Assembly (NCBI GenBank): GCA_900472625.1
Contig: UCIT01000018.1
Location: forward strand, 111,438 to 175,437
Source: Hyphomicrobiales bacterium
GTDB taxonomy: Bacteria; Pseudomonadota; Alphaproteobacteria; Rhizobiales; Rhizobiaceae
DNA: 64,000 nucleotides
Reading direction: 5' to 3'
This document shows, piece by piece, positions 18,162 to 26,524 of this stretch. Each line of letters starts with the position of its first letter. The first letter of the stretch is position 1. The notes below the pieces were generated by a model that was given only the letters and a program-made list of their open reading frames with translations, was not told the DNA's origin and did not search any database. The position numbers were made by a program, and so were the translations under genes.

Positions 18162-19232
18162 ATGAGACATCTTCATACAAACACACCACCAAGGACATCT
18201 GCGGTGCGGTTTCTCGACGACTCCTTCACCAAAAATTTCGAGGAAAGAAGGGACGAGATCGCTCGACGTTACCCGGGGAACGTTACCAGCCAGTCTGAAC
18301 ATCTGACCTTACGGCTCGAGCTGGCCCTTGAAGCGTTGGAAGCGGGCGTGTGGGAATATCACCCCCGATCAGGCGAGCTGCTTTGGGACCGCCGGATGCG
18401 GGAGCTGTTCGGGCTCTTGGATGGGGCCGTTCAAGGGCTTAGCTATGACGACTTCAAAAAGTCGCTACACAAGGACGATCTTTTGCTCGTCGAGAATGCA
18501 TTGTCGGAGGCACTCGAGACTGGTCGACGCTTGAATGGCCAATTTCGGATAACGAAGCCCACAGGCGGTCTTCGTCATCTCAGGGTCAGTGGGATGCCCT
18601 ATCAGTTGCCGACTGGTGAGACGATTGTCGTTGGCGCGAATTGGGACGTCACAAGCGATGTTGTTCTGCATGAGGAACTCAGAGCAGCCGAGGTGAAAGC
18701 ACGCGCTCAAAATGAGCAGCTAGCTGCTGCACATGCGGAGATGGAGCGACTGATGCTCCACGACGCCCTGACGAACCTGCCGAACCGCCGCTATTTGGAT
18801 CGATTTATCGAGGAAAATTTGGGGTTAGGCCTGAAGACCGCCTGTCTCCAGATTGATCTCGACCATTTCAAGTCCGTCAACGACAGCGATGGGCATGCGG
18901 TCGGTGACGAAGTGCTCAAGATAGCCGCGGACAGGCTACTAAACGAAGTGCCTGAAGGCGGTTTTCTGGGGCGACTGGGTGGTGACGAGTTCCTGGCTTT
19001 GATCGTTGGCCCGGGCTCGGACTTGGAAGCGCGCGCGATAGGCGAGAGGATGCTGAAGTCCTTTAAAGTTCCGATGCTCGTGGCCGGCGGATCCTATGAT
19101 ATCGGTCTAAGCATCGGCATTGCCGTCAGCGACGACGGCGTCGCCACAAAGTTGATGGCGGCGGCCGACGAAGCGCTATATAGGGCGAAGAGCGCAGGTC
19201 GCAGCCAATATGCCGAGAGCGTTAGTTGCTGA
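18162..19232 (+). CDS. PAS-GGDEF diguanylate cyclase
   Basis: 356 aa. PAS at about 50-165 (EAGVWEYHPRSGELLWDRRM) closely parallels that of the preceding protein. The GGDEF domain at 195-350 keeps GGDEF (273-277) and DLDHFKSVND. It has no EAL domain. It would synthesise cyclic-di-GMP in response to a PAS signal. Start is uncertain: ATG 18162 is chosen, a TTG at 18090 is possible; neither has a strong ribosome site. The 3-prime end overlaps the convergent regulator gene by 11 bp. Confidence 0.87.
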   Translation: MRHLHTNTPPRTSAVRFLDDSFTKNFEERRDEIARRYPGNVTSQSEHLTLRLELALEALEAGVWEYHPRSGELLWDRRMRELFGLLDGAVQGLSYDDFKKSLHKDDLLLVENALSEALETGRRLNGQFRITKPTGGLRHLRVSGMPYQLPTGETIVVGANWDVTSDVVLHEELRAAEVKARAQNEQLAAAHAEMERLMLHDALTNLPNRRYLDRFIEENLGLGLKTACLQIDLDHFKSVNDSDGHAVGDEVLKIAADRLLNEVPEGGFLGRLGGDEFLALIVGPGSDLEARAIGERMLKSFKVPMLVAGGSYDIGLSIGIAVSDDGVATKLMAAADEALYRAKSAGRSQYAESVSC

Positions 19233-20229
19233 GTTGCACGACCGTCGACGACTTCGCCTGAGGCAATCTCCGCCACGTTCCTGCAGGTTGGAATCTTGCG
19301 CGGTACTCGTTTGGGCTGACACCGATCGTCTTGGCGAACGCCCTACGCATGGCGTGGACGTCTACGAAGCCTGAGACTGAAGCGATACGCTGAAGTGGCT
19401 GGTCAGTATCCTCGAGCAAGCGACGAGCAGCGTCCGTTCGTGCCGCGGTAATGAAGTCGATCGGCGTCAACCCAAGCTCTTGGCGAAAGACCCGTCCGAA
19501 GTTGCGCGTACTCATCCCTACCTTGCTTGCAACGGTTTCGATAGATAACGAGGAAGCCAAGTTTGCCAGGATGAAATCCTGGGCGCGTTGGATAAGTGTG
19601 GTTTCCGACATCTGCCCCACAAGATGAGCGCTGAACTGGGACTGTCCTCCCGGCCGTTTCATGAACATGACCATATAACGCGCGACAATCAAAGCCACTT
19701 CGCGCCCGTAGTCCTCCTCCACGAGGGCCAGAGCGAGATCTATTCCGGCGGTCACGCCTGCAGCGGTTATCAATGCACCGTCTCGAATGTATATTGCGTC
19801 GGCATCCAACTCGATCTCAGGAAATTCCTTGCTGAATTTCGGTGCACATTCCCAATGCGTGGTGACTCTTTTTCCATCCAACAGCCCGGCGGCTCCGAGG
19901 AGAAATACGCCGGTGCAGATCGATCCGTATCTGCGGACAGTGGGGACCCGCCGCTGGAGCCAGGAGATCAAATCCGGGTCTATAATCTGAAACGACGGGT
20001 CGCCGGCTACGAGAAGGGTGTCGATCGGCTCGTCGGGGTCGAAAATTGTTCGATCCGCCACGAAGCGCAATTGCCCCGTACCTCCGATCGAGGATGCTCC
20101 GGTCGACATGATTTGGATGTCGTACTTCGTCATGTCTCCCAAGCGACGCGCAGCTTCCCAGAAGACTTCTGCCGGTCCGACAATGTCGAGTGACTGAACT
20201 CCCGGAGGAGCGAGGATTACGATCCGCAT
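19222..20229 (-). CDS. GlxA-type regulator: DJ-1/PfpI domain plus AraC helix-turn-helix
   Basis: 335 aa. PfpI-like domain at about 1-175 with the elbow SICTGVFLLGAAGLL. AraC domain at about 225-320: VGMSTRNFGRVFRQELGLTP, then SGFVDVHAMRRAFAKTIGVS. It is related to the regulator at 6464-7432 but not close. It is the last gene on the minus strand after the nitrile hydratase/cobalt operon (15 bp after the small ORF), so it may be part of that transcript and regulate it. Inferred. Confidence 0.87.
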   Translation of the reverse strand: MRIVILAPPGVQSLDIVGPAEVFWEAARRLGDMTKYDIQIMSTGASSIGGTGQLRFVADRTIFDPDEPIDTLLVAGDPSFQIIDPDLISWLQRRVPTVRRYGSICTGVFLLGAAGLLDGKRVTTHWECAPKFSKEFPEIELDADAIYIRDGALITAAGVTAGIDLALALVEEDYGREVALIVARYMVMFMKRPGGQSQFSAHLVGQMSETTLIQRAQDFILANLASSLSIETVASKVGMSTRNFGRVFRQELGLTPIDFITAARTDAARRLLEDTDQPLQRIASVSGFVDVHAMRRAFAKTIGVSPNEYRARFQPAGTWRRLPQAKSSTVVQLSN

Positions 20230-20244
20230 GTGCAGTTCCCCTTT

Positions 20245-20535
20245 TTAAATGCCGCAGACTTTCAACATGCAAGTTACTTGCCAGATGGCAGCTCGCCTAA
20301 GGTGCCGGCTGTTCAAGTGAAAATTCGTGCCCTGCTCGATCTTGGCTGTCCTCAGTCGCACATCGACCGCACGGGTGATCGCGGAAACGTTGTTTCTAAC
20401 AAAATCCAGGCAGTCTTGCTTTTGCGGTTCGCGCCCGAGGAGGACGCGAAATGCAAGTCTATGGATGTAGCAGTTTCCACCGTTCGGCGCGGAGAACCGA
20501 ACAGCGTCTGCATGCGAAGCCCATTCGGGATTCAT
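20245..20535 (-). CDS. Small conserved-looking protein coupled to cbtA
   Basis: 96 aa, soluble, not recognised with certainty; the pattern VRFSAPNGGNCYIHRLAFRV with a following ITRAVDVRLRTAKI and a C-terminal NFHLNSRHLRRA loosely recalls DUF1488-type small proteins. Its ATG overlaps the cbtA stop as ATGA, which argues it is a real gene translated after cbtA. It ends 15 bp before the next minus-strand gene start, leaving no spare DNA. Function unknown. Confidence 0.55.
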   Translation of the reverse strand: MNPEWASHADAVRFSAPNGGNCYIHRLAFRVLLGREPQKQDCLDFVRNNVSAITRAVDVRLRTAKIEQGTNFHLNSRHLRRAAIWQVTCMLKVCGI

Positions 20536-21248
20536 GCTGCGGGCCGGAGCCTGTGATGGATCGCAGCGCCTAGTGATCCCAGCATGACCCAGAAAACGAA
20601 GCTTGTGATAACCGCAGCCGCTATGAACCTCTGTTCCAATTCAGCGGGAGCCAAGCCATGTTCGCCCACAGGAGCTGACGGCGCGCCAACAATATGTGGC
20701 GCGGCGATCAAAGCTATAGCAGGAATGAGCGCCCATCCGGTCCGGTTGAATGCGAACAGGGCAATGCCGGTCGCAGTCGCGAGGGCCGTTCCAACCCACC
20801 AGATTTGCCGAGCGTCGAGCGGCGCGGAAGGCGTACCAGGCAATTCAGGAGGTAGTCCAAGCATCGGAGCCAGCATGACGGAGGCGAAGGCAGCGAGGCC
20901 CCAAAGGAGACCCTCTCGCCAAGTGACGGTCGTCCCACGCAGTGAGATCAAGCCGATCAGAACGAGCGAGTAGCCAATAGAGGTGAGTACATTGGCGGCG
21001 AGCGTGAAGGATAGCCTCTCTATGCCGTCCTGCGGCTCCCAACCGCCTTCCTCATGCTGGTGCGTTTCCGTCGGGCCGCTACTGTGCTCTGCGCCATGGT
21101 GGTGTGCCGAGTCTCCGGCTTTCTCGAACACCTCGGCCTGCGAGATGAGCTGTATGGTCCCGAAGAACTGGACGACGGTTATGGCGGATCCCACGATAAG
21201 GCCGACAATAACCGAGGCGAATACGATTGATCGAAGAAACGGCATCAC
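20532..21248 (-). CDS. cbtA: CbtA-family cobalt transporter subunit
   Basis: 238 aa with about six membrane segments. The family mark LGLPPELPG is at about 137-145. A histidine-rich loop (HHHGAEH and HQHEE, about residues 48-66) can hold metal. CbtAB takes up cobalt, mostly in cobalamin-making cells. Here it follows a cobalt-type nitrile hydratase, so the metal is probably for that enzyme. It starts 7 bp after cbtB. Start at 21248 or the adjacent ATG 21245. Confidence 0.88.
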   Translation of the reverse strand: MMPFLRSIVFASVIVGLIVGSAITVVQFFGTIQLISQAEVFEKAGDSAHHHGAEHSSGPTETHQHEEGGWEPQDGIERLSFTLAANVLTSIGYSLVLIGLISLRGTTVTWREGLLWGLAAFASVMLAPMLGLPPELPGTPSAPLDARQIWWVGTALATATGIALFAFNRTGWALIPAIALIAAPHIVGAPSAPVGEHGLAPAELEQRFIAAAVITSFVFWVMLGSLGAAIHHRLRPAA

Positions 21249-21255
21249 CTAACTC

Positions 21256-21441
21256 CTAATGGCAGGGGAACGCGTTGGCGTGGCGGGTATCGTGCGCGGC
21301 GTTATGGACGGCCTCGAGATGTGAGAAGCCGACAAAGCCAACTATCAGTACGCCGAAGAATACCGCCGTTGCGGCCTGGGCAAGCTTGGAGATCGCGCTC
21401 GAAGCAATCGGGCGGGATAGAGTTGTTGTTACAGCTGACAT
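21256..21441 (-). CDS. cbtB: CbtB-family cobalt transporter subunit
   Basis: 61 aa, one membrane helix (AVFFGVLIVGFVGFSHLEAV) and the C-terminal metal motif HDTRHANAFPCH, the mark of CbtB. GGAGAC seven bases before the ATG at 21441 sets the start over the TTG-type reading at 21456. It sits between the nitrile hydratase accessory gene and cbtA in one operon. Confidence 0.88.
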   Translation of the reverse strand: MSAVTTTLSRPIASSAISKLAQAATAVFFGVLIVGFVGFSHLEAVHNAAHDTRHANAFPCH

Positions 21442-21482
21442 TGATGAAGTCTCCAACGTATGTGGTGTGATTGTTCTGCCGA

Positions 21483-21809
21483 TCAGGCCGCAAGCGCGGC
21501 CATGATCTCATTGCTGTCGACGATGCCTGCCTTCACTACCGCCTTCTCAAGGGCGGTGAGAAACTGATCGTAGTAGTTCCACGTCGACTGATCTTCGGGA
21601 TGGTCGTCTTCCCATGACTTGATTGAGGCGATCAGCTCATCCCTGAAGTCATCCCACTCGAAGTAGCCGTTCTTCGCCAAGGCGAGAGCCATGCCGAAGG
21701 AACTGCGCTCCCAATCTGATCCGAAGCAAAGCGTTCCGTTGGCTCGGGGAGGATTGTCGGGCTTTCCCATCATCTCGGTTACCGCGAAATGTTCGAACTG
21801 GGTGAGCAT
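21483..21809 (-). CDS. Nitrile hydratase accessory protein (NhlE/P14K type)
   Basis: 108 aa. Sequence such as NGTLCFGSDWERSSFGMALA and NGYFEWDDFRDELI is like the beta-subunit N-terminal half, which is the design of the small activator that carries the alpha subunit and swaps it into the mature enzyme after cobalt insertion. Lies 7 bp after the alpha gene. The order beta-alpha-accessory is that of cobalt-type operons. Confidence 0.87.
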   Translation of the reverse strand: MLTQFEHFAVTEMMGKPDNPPRANGTLCFGSDWERSSFGMALALAKNGYFEWDDFRDELIASIKSWEDDHPEDQSTWNYYDQFLTALEKAVVKAGIVDSNEIMAALAA

Positions 21810-21816
21810 GTTAACC

Positions 21817-22434
21817 TCACGCTGCCTGTGAAATGGCGACGCCCATCATCGCTTCGGGTGTCACCAGGGCTTCGAGCTCTGTTTCGGACAAGCCTTCGGT
21901 ACCAGCAGGCCGCTCGGGAATTACAAACCACCGGATCTGGGCGCTTGAATCCCAAACTTTCACCTCGACGTCGTTGGTGATCGCCAACCCGAATTCTGCC
22001 AGAACTGCACGAGGCTCTCTTGCCGCCCGGCTGCGGAATGTCGGGTCCTTGTACCAATAAGGCGGTAGACCAAGGACCGGCCAAGGGTAGCAGGAGCAGA
22101 GGGTGCATATGATCAGGTTGTGAACTCCCGGCGCATTGGCAACAGCTCTCATATGCTCACCCTCTGCGCCCGCCATGCCCTCAGGTAGGCTCAATTCCGC
22201 GATCGCTTTGGGCGTGTCTTCTACGAGCCGGTCCTTGAAGGATGGATCGACCCAAGCTCTTGCCACGATCTTCGCGCCATTGAACGGTCCCATCTTCGTT
22301 TCGAAGAACTCGAGAACGGTGTCTACCGTGCTGTCTGTGATGACGCCCTTCTTGATGAGCAGGGCCTCAAGGGCTCGAACTCTCGCGGCGCTATAGGCTT
22401 CACGATCAGCCCGATACTGGAAACGGTCTTGCAT
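21817..22434 (-). CDS. nthA: Nitrile hydratase alpha subunit, cobalt type
   Basis: 205 aa. Hydrates nitriles to amides together with beta. The metal claw is CTLCSC at residues 110-115 (Cys110, Cys113, Cys115). Threonine at the second position marks the cobalt type; iron enzymes have serine there. It continues YPWPVLGLPPYWYK as usual, then RAAREPRAVLAEFGLAI. The ATG at 22434 with GGAGA upstream is the start; the longer reading overlaps the beta gene. Lies 26 bp after beta. Confidence 0.95.
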   Translation of the reverse strand: MQDRFQYRADREAYSAARVRALEALLIKKGVITDSTVDTVLEFFETKMGPFNGAKIVARAWVDPSFKDRLVEDTPKAIAELSLPEGMAGAEGEHMRAVANAPGVHNLIICTLCSCYPWPVLGLPPYWYKDPTFRSRAAREPRAVLAEFGLAITNDVEVKVWDSSAQIRWFVIPERPAGTEGLSETELEALVTPEAMMGVAISQAA

Positions 22435-22460
22435 TTCATTTCTCCAAGTTACGTTGTTGC

Positions 22461-23204
22461 TTACGCAGCCTTTGCCGTGGCGAGAGCTTCTGGCTGCCTG
22501 ACGTAGTGGGCGTAGAGATCGGCGTAGAGCGAGAAGTTTGGTTCGGCATTGCCAGGCCACAACTCGGCAGGATCGAACCGGACGCAGTAGACCGGCATCG
22601 CCGCTCCGATGCCGTCGGTGCCCGTGTCGCAGAGGTAGGTGTAAGCGCCCGCATAGACGGTTTCGATCGTGCCGGTCTTCTCCCGCAGAAAGCCAGGGAG
22701 GCGTGTGTGCTCGATACTCGGCACGTTCAAGATCGACACTTGGTCGCCGGCGGAAAAATCGAATGTCACTGCGACATCACGCTTTGGACTGTCGCCCTCA
22801 ACGAGGTACTGCACAACCCGATCATCGATCGCCTGCTCGCCATACGAGGGTAGTGATTTCTCAGGTGCGGCATAGTACTCTTCGGTGAGCGCGTCGAGTT
22901 CCTCGGCCGTGATATAGCCTTGGTCGATGAAATACCCGGATATCCCACCAAGCCATTTTTCGTAATAACGATACTTGAAATAGTCGAACGGATTGAGACT
23001 TTCCGCACCTTTGCGGAGGTCTGCCCACGTCCACACAGTGGTGAAAGCCGACGGCGTTGCGGGGAGGGGCAGCTGTGAGGACAGCGCCATCATCGCGGTA
23101 TGAATTCCAAAGATGCGGGTTTCCCATGGTTCGACGAATACCCGCGTCTCAGTGCTAACTGGGCCAAGTCCTTCCAGGCCGCCAAGATAATGTTGTAGCT
23201 TCAT
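22461..23204 (-). CDS. nthB: Nitrile hydratase beta subunit
   Basis: 247 aa. N-terminus YLGGLEGLGPV and the following FVEPWETRIFGIH are standard, and YYEKWLGGISGYFIDQGYIT precedes the linker. The C-terminal half is the SH3-like barrel with GFLREKTGTIETVYAGAYTY and the segment ending VYCVRFDPAELWP. First structural gene of the enzyme, 30 bp after the DUF1097 gene. Confidence 0.94.
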   Translation of the reverse strand: MKLQHYLGGLEGLGPVSTETRVFVEPWETRIFGIHTAMMALSSQLPLPATPSAFTTVWTWADLRKGAESLNPFDYFKYRYYEKWLGGISGYFIDQGYITAEELDALTEEYYAAPEKSLPSYGEQAIDDRVVQYLVEGDSPKRDVAVTFDFSAGDQVSILNVPSIEHTRLPGFLREKTGTIETVYAGAYTYLCDTGTDGIGAAMPVYCVRFDPAELWPGNAEPNFSLYADLYAHYVRQPEALATAKAA

Positions 23205-23234
23205 TGCAGGGGTCCTTTCCTTTTCGTTTTCGGA

Positions 23235-23735
23235 TTAAGCGGTTGCGGGCTTCTTGCCAGCCAACAGGTTTGTCCCGACCTCGGAGAGCAGGCCAAAAAC
23301 GCCGCCCAGAAGCATGGCAGCCATGGCTACCATCGTTGGATGGTTGAGCCCCGATGTGGTCACCGTTGTTCCGGTAGCCGCAGTGGTGCCGACCAATGAC
23401 GCGAAACCGAATACGATCGCCGGCGGGAAGTTGAGTATCGGGATCGCTGAGACCAGAACCATTGCCGACGTGCCTGCACCGACAAGGATGGCTGCGAAGA
23501 TCGGATGCTCGGGCCCGAATTGGATGATCAGCAGCGTGATCGAGGCAATGATAATGCCGGTCCAGTTCGACACGATGGATTTGACAAGACCTTGCTGTCC
23601 CCCGCCACAGGCGAAGAAGGAGGCCCAGGCAATAAACGTGACCCAGACGGGCACGGGAAAAACAGTTGCGGTGATGTAGGTATCGATAGCGCCCAGTACG
23701 CCCAGGCTAATCATTGCGGCGATAAGTGGTGGCAT
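23235..23735 (-). CDS. DUF1097-family inner-membrane protein
   Basis: 166 aa with about five membrane helices. VPVWVTFIAWASFFACGGG and the GLLSEVGTNLL end fit DUF1097 (YcdZ-like) proteins, whose function is not known. Placed between the CobW-type GTPase and the beta subunit. It could be a nitrile, amide or metal channel; this is only inference from position. Confidence 0.75.
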   Translation of the reverse strand: MPPLIAAMISLGVLGAIDTYITATVFPVPVWVTFIAWASFFACGGGQQGLVKSIVSNWTGIIIASITLLIIQFGPEHPIFAAILVGAGTSAMVLVSAIPILNFPPAIVFGFASLVGTTAATGTTVTTSGLNHPTMVAMAAMLLGGVFGLLSEVGTNLLAGKKPATA

Positions 23736-23759
23736 TTGTCGTCTCCTGTTCTGAGAGGG

Positions 23760-24734
23760 TTAGGATGCAAGTGCGGGGAGAGAGGAGAGGCAGCTTCCGA
23801 CGCCTTCGCGCAGCATGGCCTCATCGATATTGCGCCCGATGAAGACGATCTCGCTGCGGCGCTTTTCAGAATGCGCCCACGGCTTGCCCGGGCGGCCTTC
23901 CAGTGTCATGTGAACACCGTGGAACACATAGCGTCGTGCCTCGTTCGAGAAGCTCAGTACGCCCTTCATCCGAAATAGGTCTTGGCCGATTTCCTGAACA
24001 AGGCGGTTGAGCCATGTATTGAAGAGGCCTGGATCAAGTGGCGCTTCCTCGCGAATGGCCACACAGCCAATAGACTTGTCGTGTTCATGGCTGTGTTCAT
24101 CGAGTACAAGCGGGTCGATGCTAAGGATGTTTTTGAGATCAAACGCGCCGATATCCAAGACGTCGGCGGAGGCTATCTGGCAACGGCTCGTCCGAACGAT
24201 ACGCGCCAGCGGGTTCAACAGCCGCAACGTCTTCTCCGACTGAATTACAAGAGCGTCCGGCACCAGATCGGTCTTATTGAGTATGATCAGGTCTGCAAAA
24301 CTGATCTGCTCGACGGCTTCGTCCTGTGTCAGCTGCTGCTCGACATGCAGCGCATCTACAACGGTCACGATCGCATCGAGCTGCAGGCGTGCCGAAAGAA
24401 CTTCGTCCAGTATGAAAGATTGGATGACGGGGGCGGGGTCTGCCAATCCAGAGGTCTCGATAACAAAACGATCGATCTGCCGCCCCGATCGCAGGAGCTC
24501 TTGTATTGCGCTGATAAGGTCGTCCCTCACCGTGCAGCATATGCAACCATTGTTAAGTTCGACGACGGCGTCTTGAGTGTCCACTACGAGTTGCCCGTCA
24601 ATACCGACCTCGCCATACTCGTTCACAATGACTGCAATCCGCTCGCTTGAGCTCTGTGAAAGTAGGCTGTTCAGCAACGTAGTTTTCCCTGCTCCGAGAA
24701 AGCCGGTGAGGATTGTCGTCTTGATCTTGGACAT
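23760..24734 (-). CDS. CobW/G3E-family GTPase, likely cobalt chaperone for nitrile hydratase
   Basis: 324 aa. Walker A GFLGAGKTT (11-19), metal site GCICC (Cys64, Cys66, Cys67), switch ETSGLADPAP, base motif NKTDL, and a C-terminal CobW domain (RMKGVLSFSNEARRYVFHGV). A His-rich EHSHEHDKS loop lies between. Such proteins deliver metal with GTP hydrolysis; P47K beside nitrile hydratase genes does the same job. First gene of the operon. ATG 24734 fits the MSKIKTTILTG start. Confidence 0.9.
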   Translation of the reverse strand: MSKIKTTILTGFLGAGKTTLLNSLLSQSSSERIAVIVNEYGEVGIDGQLVVDTQDAVVELNNGCICCTVRDDLISAIQELLRSGRQIDRFVIETSGLADPAPVIQSFILDEVLSARLQLDAIVTVVDALHVEQQLTQDEAVEQISFADLIILNKTDLVPDALVIQSEKTLRLLNPLARIVRTSRCQIASADVLDIGAFDLKNILSIDPLVLDEHSHEHDKSIGCVAIREEAPLDPGLFNTWLNRLVQEIGQDLFRMKGVLSFSNEARRYVFHGVHMTLEGRPGKPWAHSEKRRSEIVFIGRNIDEAMLREGVGSCLSSLPALAS

Positions 24735-25040
24735 TGTGGCTCCGTAGCGAAGGCGCGGTTCTCCGTTCCCGGTGCGAGGCACGTTCCGGGCCTTCTGATC
24801 TGTATTTTGGACTGTCGCCGATCGAGCGGCTTGAGCTGGATTACAGGCCAATGCGTGTTATTGCACAACAGGCTGGGTGGTACGTTTTCCGCCAAAGAAA
24901 GCGAAAATCGCGCCAATATATGCAGAAAAAATAGGCCAGATTAAATAATAGGCAGCAAAGACGTTTGTTAAGCAAGCTCTGCCTAATGTGTCGGCTTGCG
25001 ATGATATAGGCTAATCAGGCTGCTTCGGTCGCGCCGCAAA
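24735..25040 (-). promoter_or_regulatory. Leader and promoter region of the nitrile hydratase operon
   Basis: About 300 bp without a convincing gene, AT-rich between about 24890 and 24960. It should hold the operon promoter. I see no cobalamin riboswitch-like core and no strong palindrome. Confidence 0.35.
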
Positions 25041-25043
25041 GCA

Positions 25044-25070
25044 AAAGGGCTCGCAGCGAGCGAGCCCTTT
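25044..25070 (-). terminator. Terminator of the SDR gene
   Basis: AAAGGGCTCG (25044-25053) and CGAGCCCTTT (25061-25070) form a perfect 10-bp stem with a 7-nt loop. Read on minus, four T then GC follow. It lies 28 bp after the SDR stop. Confidence 0.75.
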
Positions 25071-25097
25071 CAGTTGAGTTATTGACGGCACCACAAA

Positions 25098-25829
25098 TTA
25101 AACTTGAGCCCAGCCCCCATCTACCTGGAAATCCGCTCCGTTAACGTAACTCGCAGCCGGACTAGCTAGGAAAGCGACCACGTTGGCGATCTCATGCGGA
25201 TTCCCGAAGCGGCCTGCCGGTACTTGAGCCGCGATCATGCCTTTGCGCTCTGAGGACATGATATCGGCTGTCCCCTCGGTATCAATGGGGCCGGGGCTGA
25301 TCGCATTCACGCGGATGTTTCGCGATTTCAGGTCCGTTGCCCATACCCGCGCGAAGTTTCGTATTGCGGCTTTCGTTGCGGAATAGACGCTGTTTGCGGG
25401 CAGCCCTTTGCCCGCGACAGTGGACGACATCAAGATAACGGATCCGCCATCTGGGATCAGAGGTAGCGCTTTTTGGACCGTGAACACTAAGCCCTTCACA
25501 TTAACGGAGAAAAGCCGATCAAATTGCTCTTCAGATATCTCGCCGATCGGTGCGAAGTCGATGATGCCCGCATTTGCGAAGACAACGTCTATTTTCCCCG
25601 CTCTCTTTCTGATCTCGTCAAAGAGAGCGTCGAGGTCGCCCAATCTCGATGTATCGCCGGTTATCCCGACAACGCCCTTTCCGATCTCTTTCGCGGCGGC
25701 TTCCAGCTCGGCGCTTCGTCGCCCCGTGATAACCACCTTTGCGCCTTCGTTCGCAAACTGCTTCGCCGTTGCGAAGCCGATCCCGGTGCTGCCGCCAGTG
25801 ACGAGCACTACCTTATCTTCGAATGACAT
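25098..25829 (-). CDS. Short-chain dehydrogenase/reductase
   Basis: 243 aa classical SDR, NAD(P)-dependent. Cofactor loop TGGSTGIG, NAG motif FANAGI, catalytic Ser in LMSSTVAG, YSATKAA with the catalytic Tyr-Lys, and the end NGADFQVDGGW. ATG at 25829 (MSFEDK). Divergent from a TetR gene, with a paired operator between them; a typical detoxification cassette for a carbonyl compound. Confidence 0.92.
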   Translation of the reverse strand: MSFEDKVVLVTGGSTGIGFATAKQFANEGAKVVITGRRSAELEAAAKEIGKGVVGITGDTSRLGDLDALFDEIRKRAGKIDVVFANAGIIDFAPIGEISEEQFDRLFSVNVKGLVFTVQKALPLIPDGGSVILMSSTVAGKGLPANSVYSATKAAIRNFARVWATDLKSRNIRVNAISPGPIDTEGTADIMSSERKGMIAAQVPAGRFGNPHEIANVVAFLASPAASYVNGADFQVDGGWAQV

Positions 25830-25859
25830 GCTCTTTCTCCGAAACGTTAGAGTCATTTG

Positions 25860-25928
25860 TTTTGTAACGATCGCTATGTTATGGATGAGGTGTCGCTCGG
25901 TCAACGTTTTATAATGATCGATACAAAA
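25860..25928. promoter_or_regulatory. Inverted operator pair in the SDR-TetR promoter
   Basis: TTTTGTAACGATC at 25860-25872 recurs inverted as GATCGATACAAAA at 25916-25928 (12 of 13 bases match). Each copy sits close to one of the divergent starts (25829 and 25940). The likely ligand is the TetR protein. Confidence 0.55.
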
Positions 25929-25939
25929 TAGGAACGCCG

Positions 25940-26524
25940 ATGGCTCGCCCGCGCAATTTCACAACCGAGGAAGTGCTCGACAAGGCGACAGAAGTGTTCT
26001 GGCGCTGCGGTTATGAGGGGGCGTCGATGTCGGAACTGAGCGACAAAATGGGTATGAGTCCGCCCAGCATCTACGGAGCCTTCGGAAGCAAGCGAGGCCT
26101 GTTTGATGAAGTGCTCAACCGGTATGACGCCGGCAGGCTGATGTTTTTCAGTTGGATTAATGAGGCGACCAGCGCACGAGGAGTGGCGGAGCGCGCCCTC
26201 TTGGGGATTGCTGACGCGATGACAAAGGATCCTGGCAGGCTTGGTTGTCTCCTGCTCCAAGGGGGCGTCTCATGCGGACCGACTTCCAGCGAGGTGCCGA
26301 CGGAGCTGGCTAGGAGGCGTAGGAAGCTTGAGTTGTCTTTAGCTAGCCGTTTCGAGCGCGCCAAAAATGAAGGTGATCTCACGGAGTCCGCGGATCCTAG
26401 TTTGATCGCGCGATATATTTCGATGGTTTGGGACGGCCTTGGAGTCAGGGCGGCCGCGGGTGCATCGAGCGGGGAGTTGCGGGAGATCGCTACCCTCGCG
26501 CTCAAGGCATTGCCGATCAGCTAG
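25940..26524 (+). CDS. TetR/AcrR-family regulator
   Basis: 194 aa. MARPRNFTTEEVLDKATEVF is the common start of this subgroup. Helix-turn-helix: MSELSDKMGMSPPSIYGAFG. The GCLLLQGGVSCGP stretch with a Cys is usual for AcrR-type effector domains. Divergent from the SDR gene it most likely represses. Its stop touches the end of the convergent next gene. Confidence 0.9.
   Translation: MARPRNFTTEEVLDKATEVFWRCGYEGASMSELSDKMGMSPPSIYGAFGSKRGLFDEVLNRYDAGRLMFFSWINEATSARGVAERALLGIADAMTKDPGRLGCLLLQGGVSCGPTSSEVPTELARRRRKLELSLASRFERAKNEGDLTESADPSLIARYISMVWDGLGVRAAAGASSGELREIATLALKALPIS

Noticed and set aside
20230..20556. 108-residue plus ORF over the small cbtA-coupled gene
   Set aside because: The minus reading has the ATGA coupling and better composition.
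24735..25040. Cobalamin riboswitch before the cobalt operon
   Set aside because: Expected because cbtAB is often so regulated, but I see no recognisable B12-box core in the leader.
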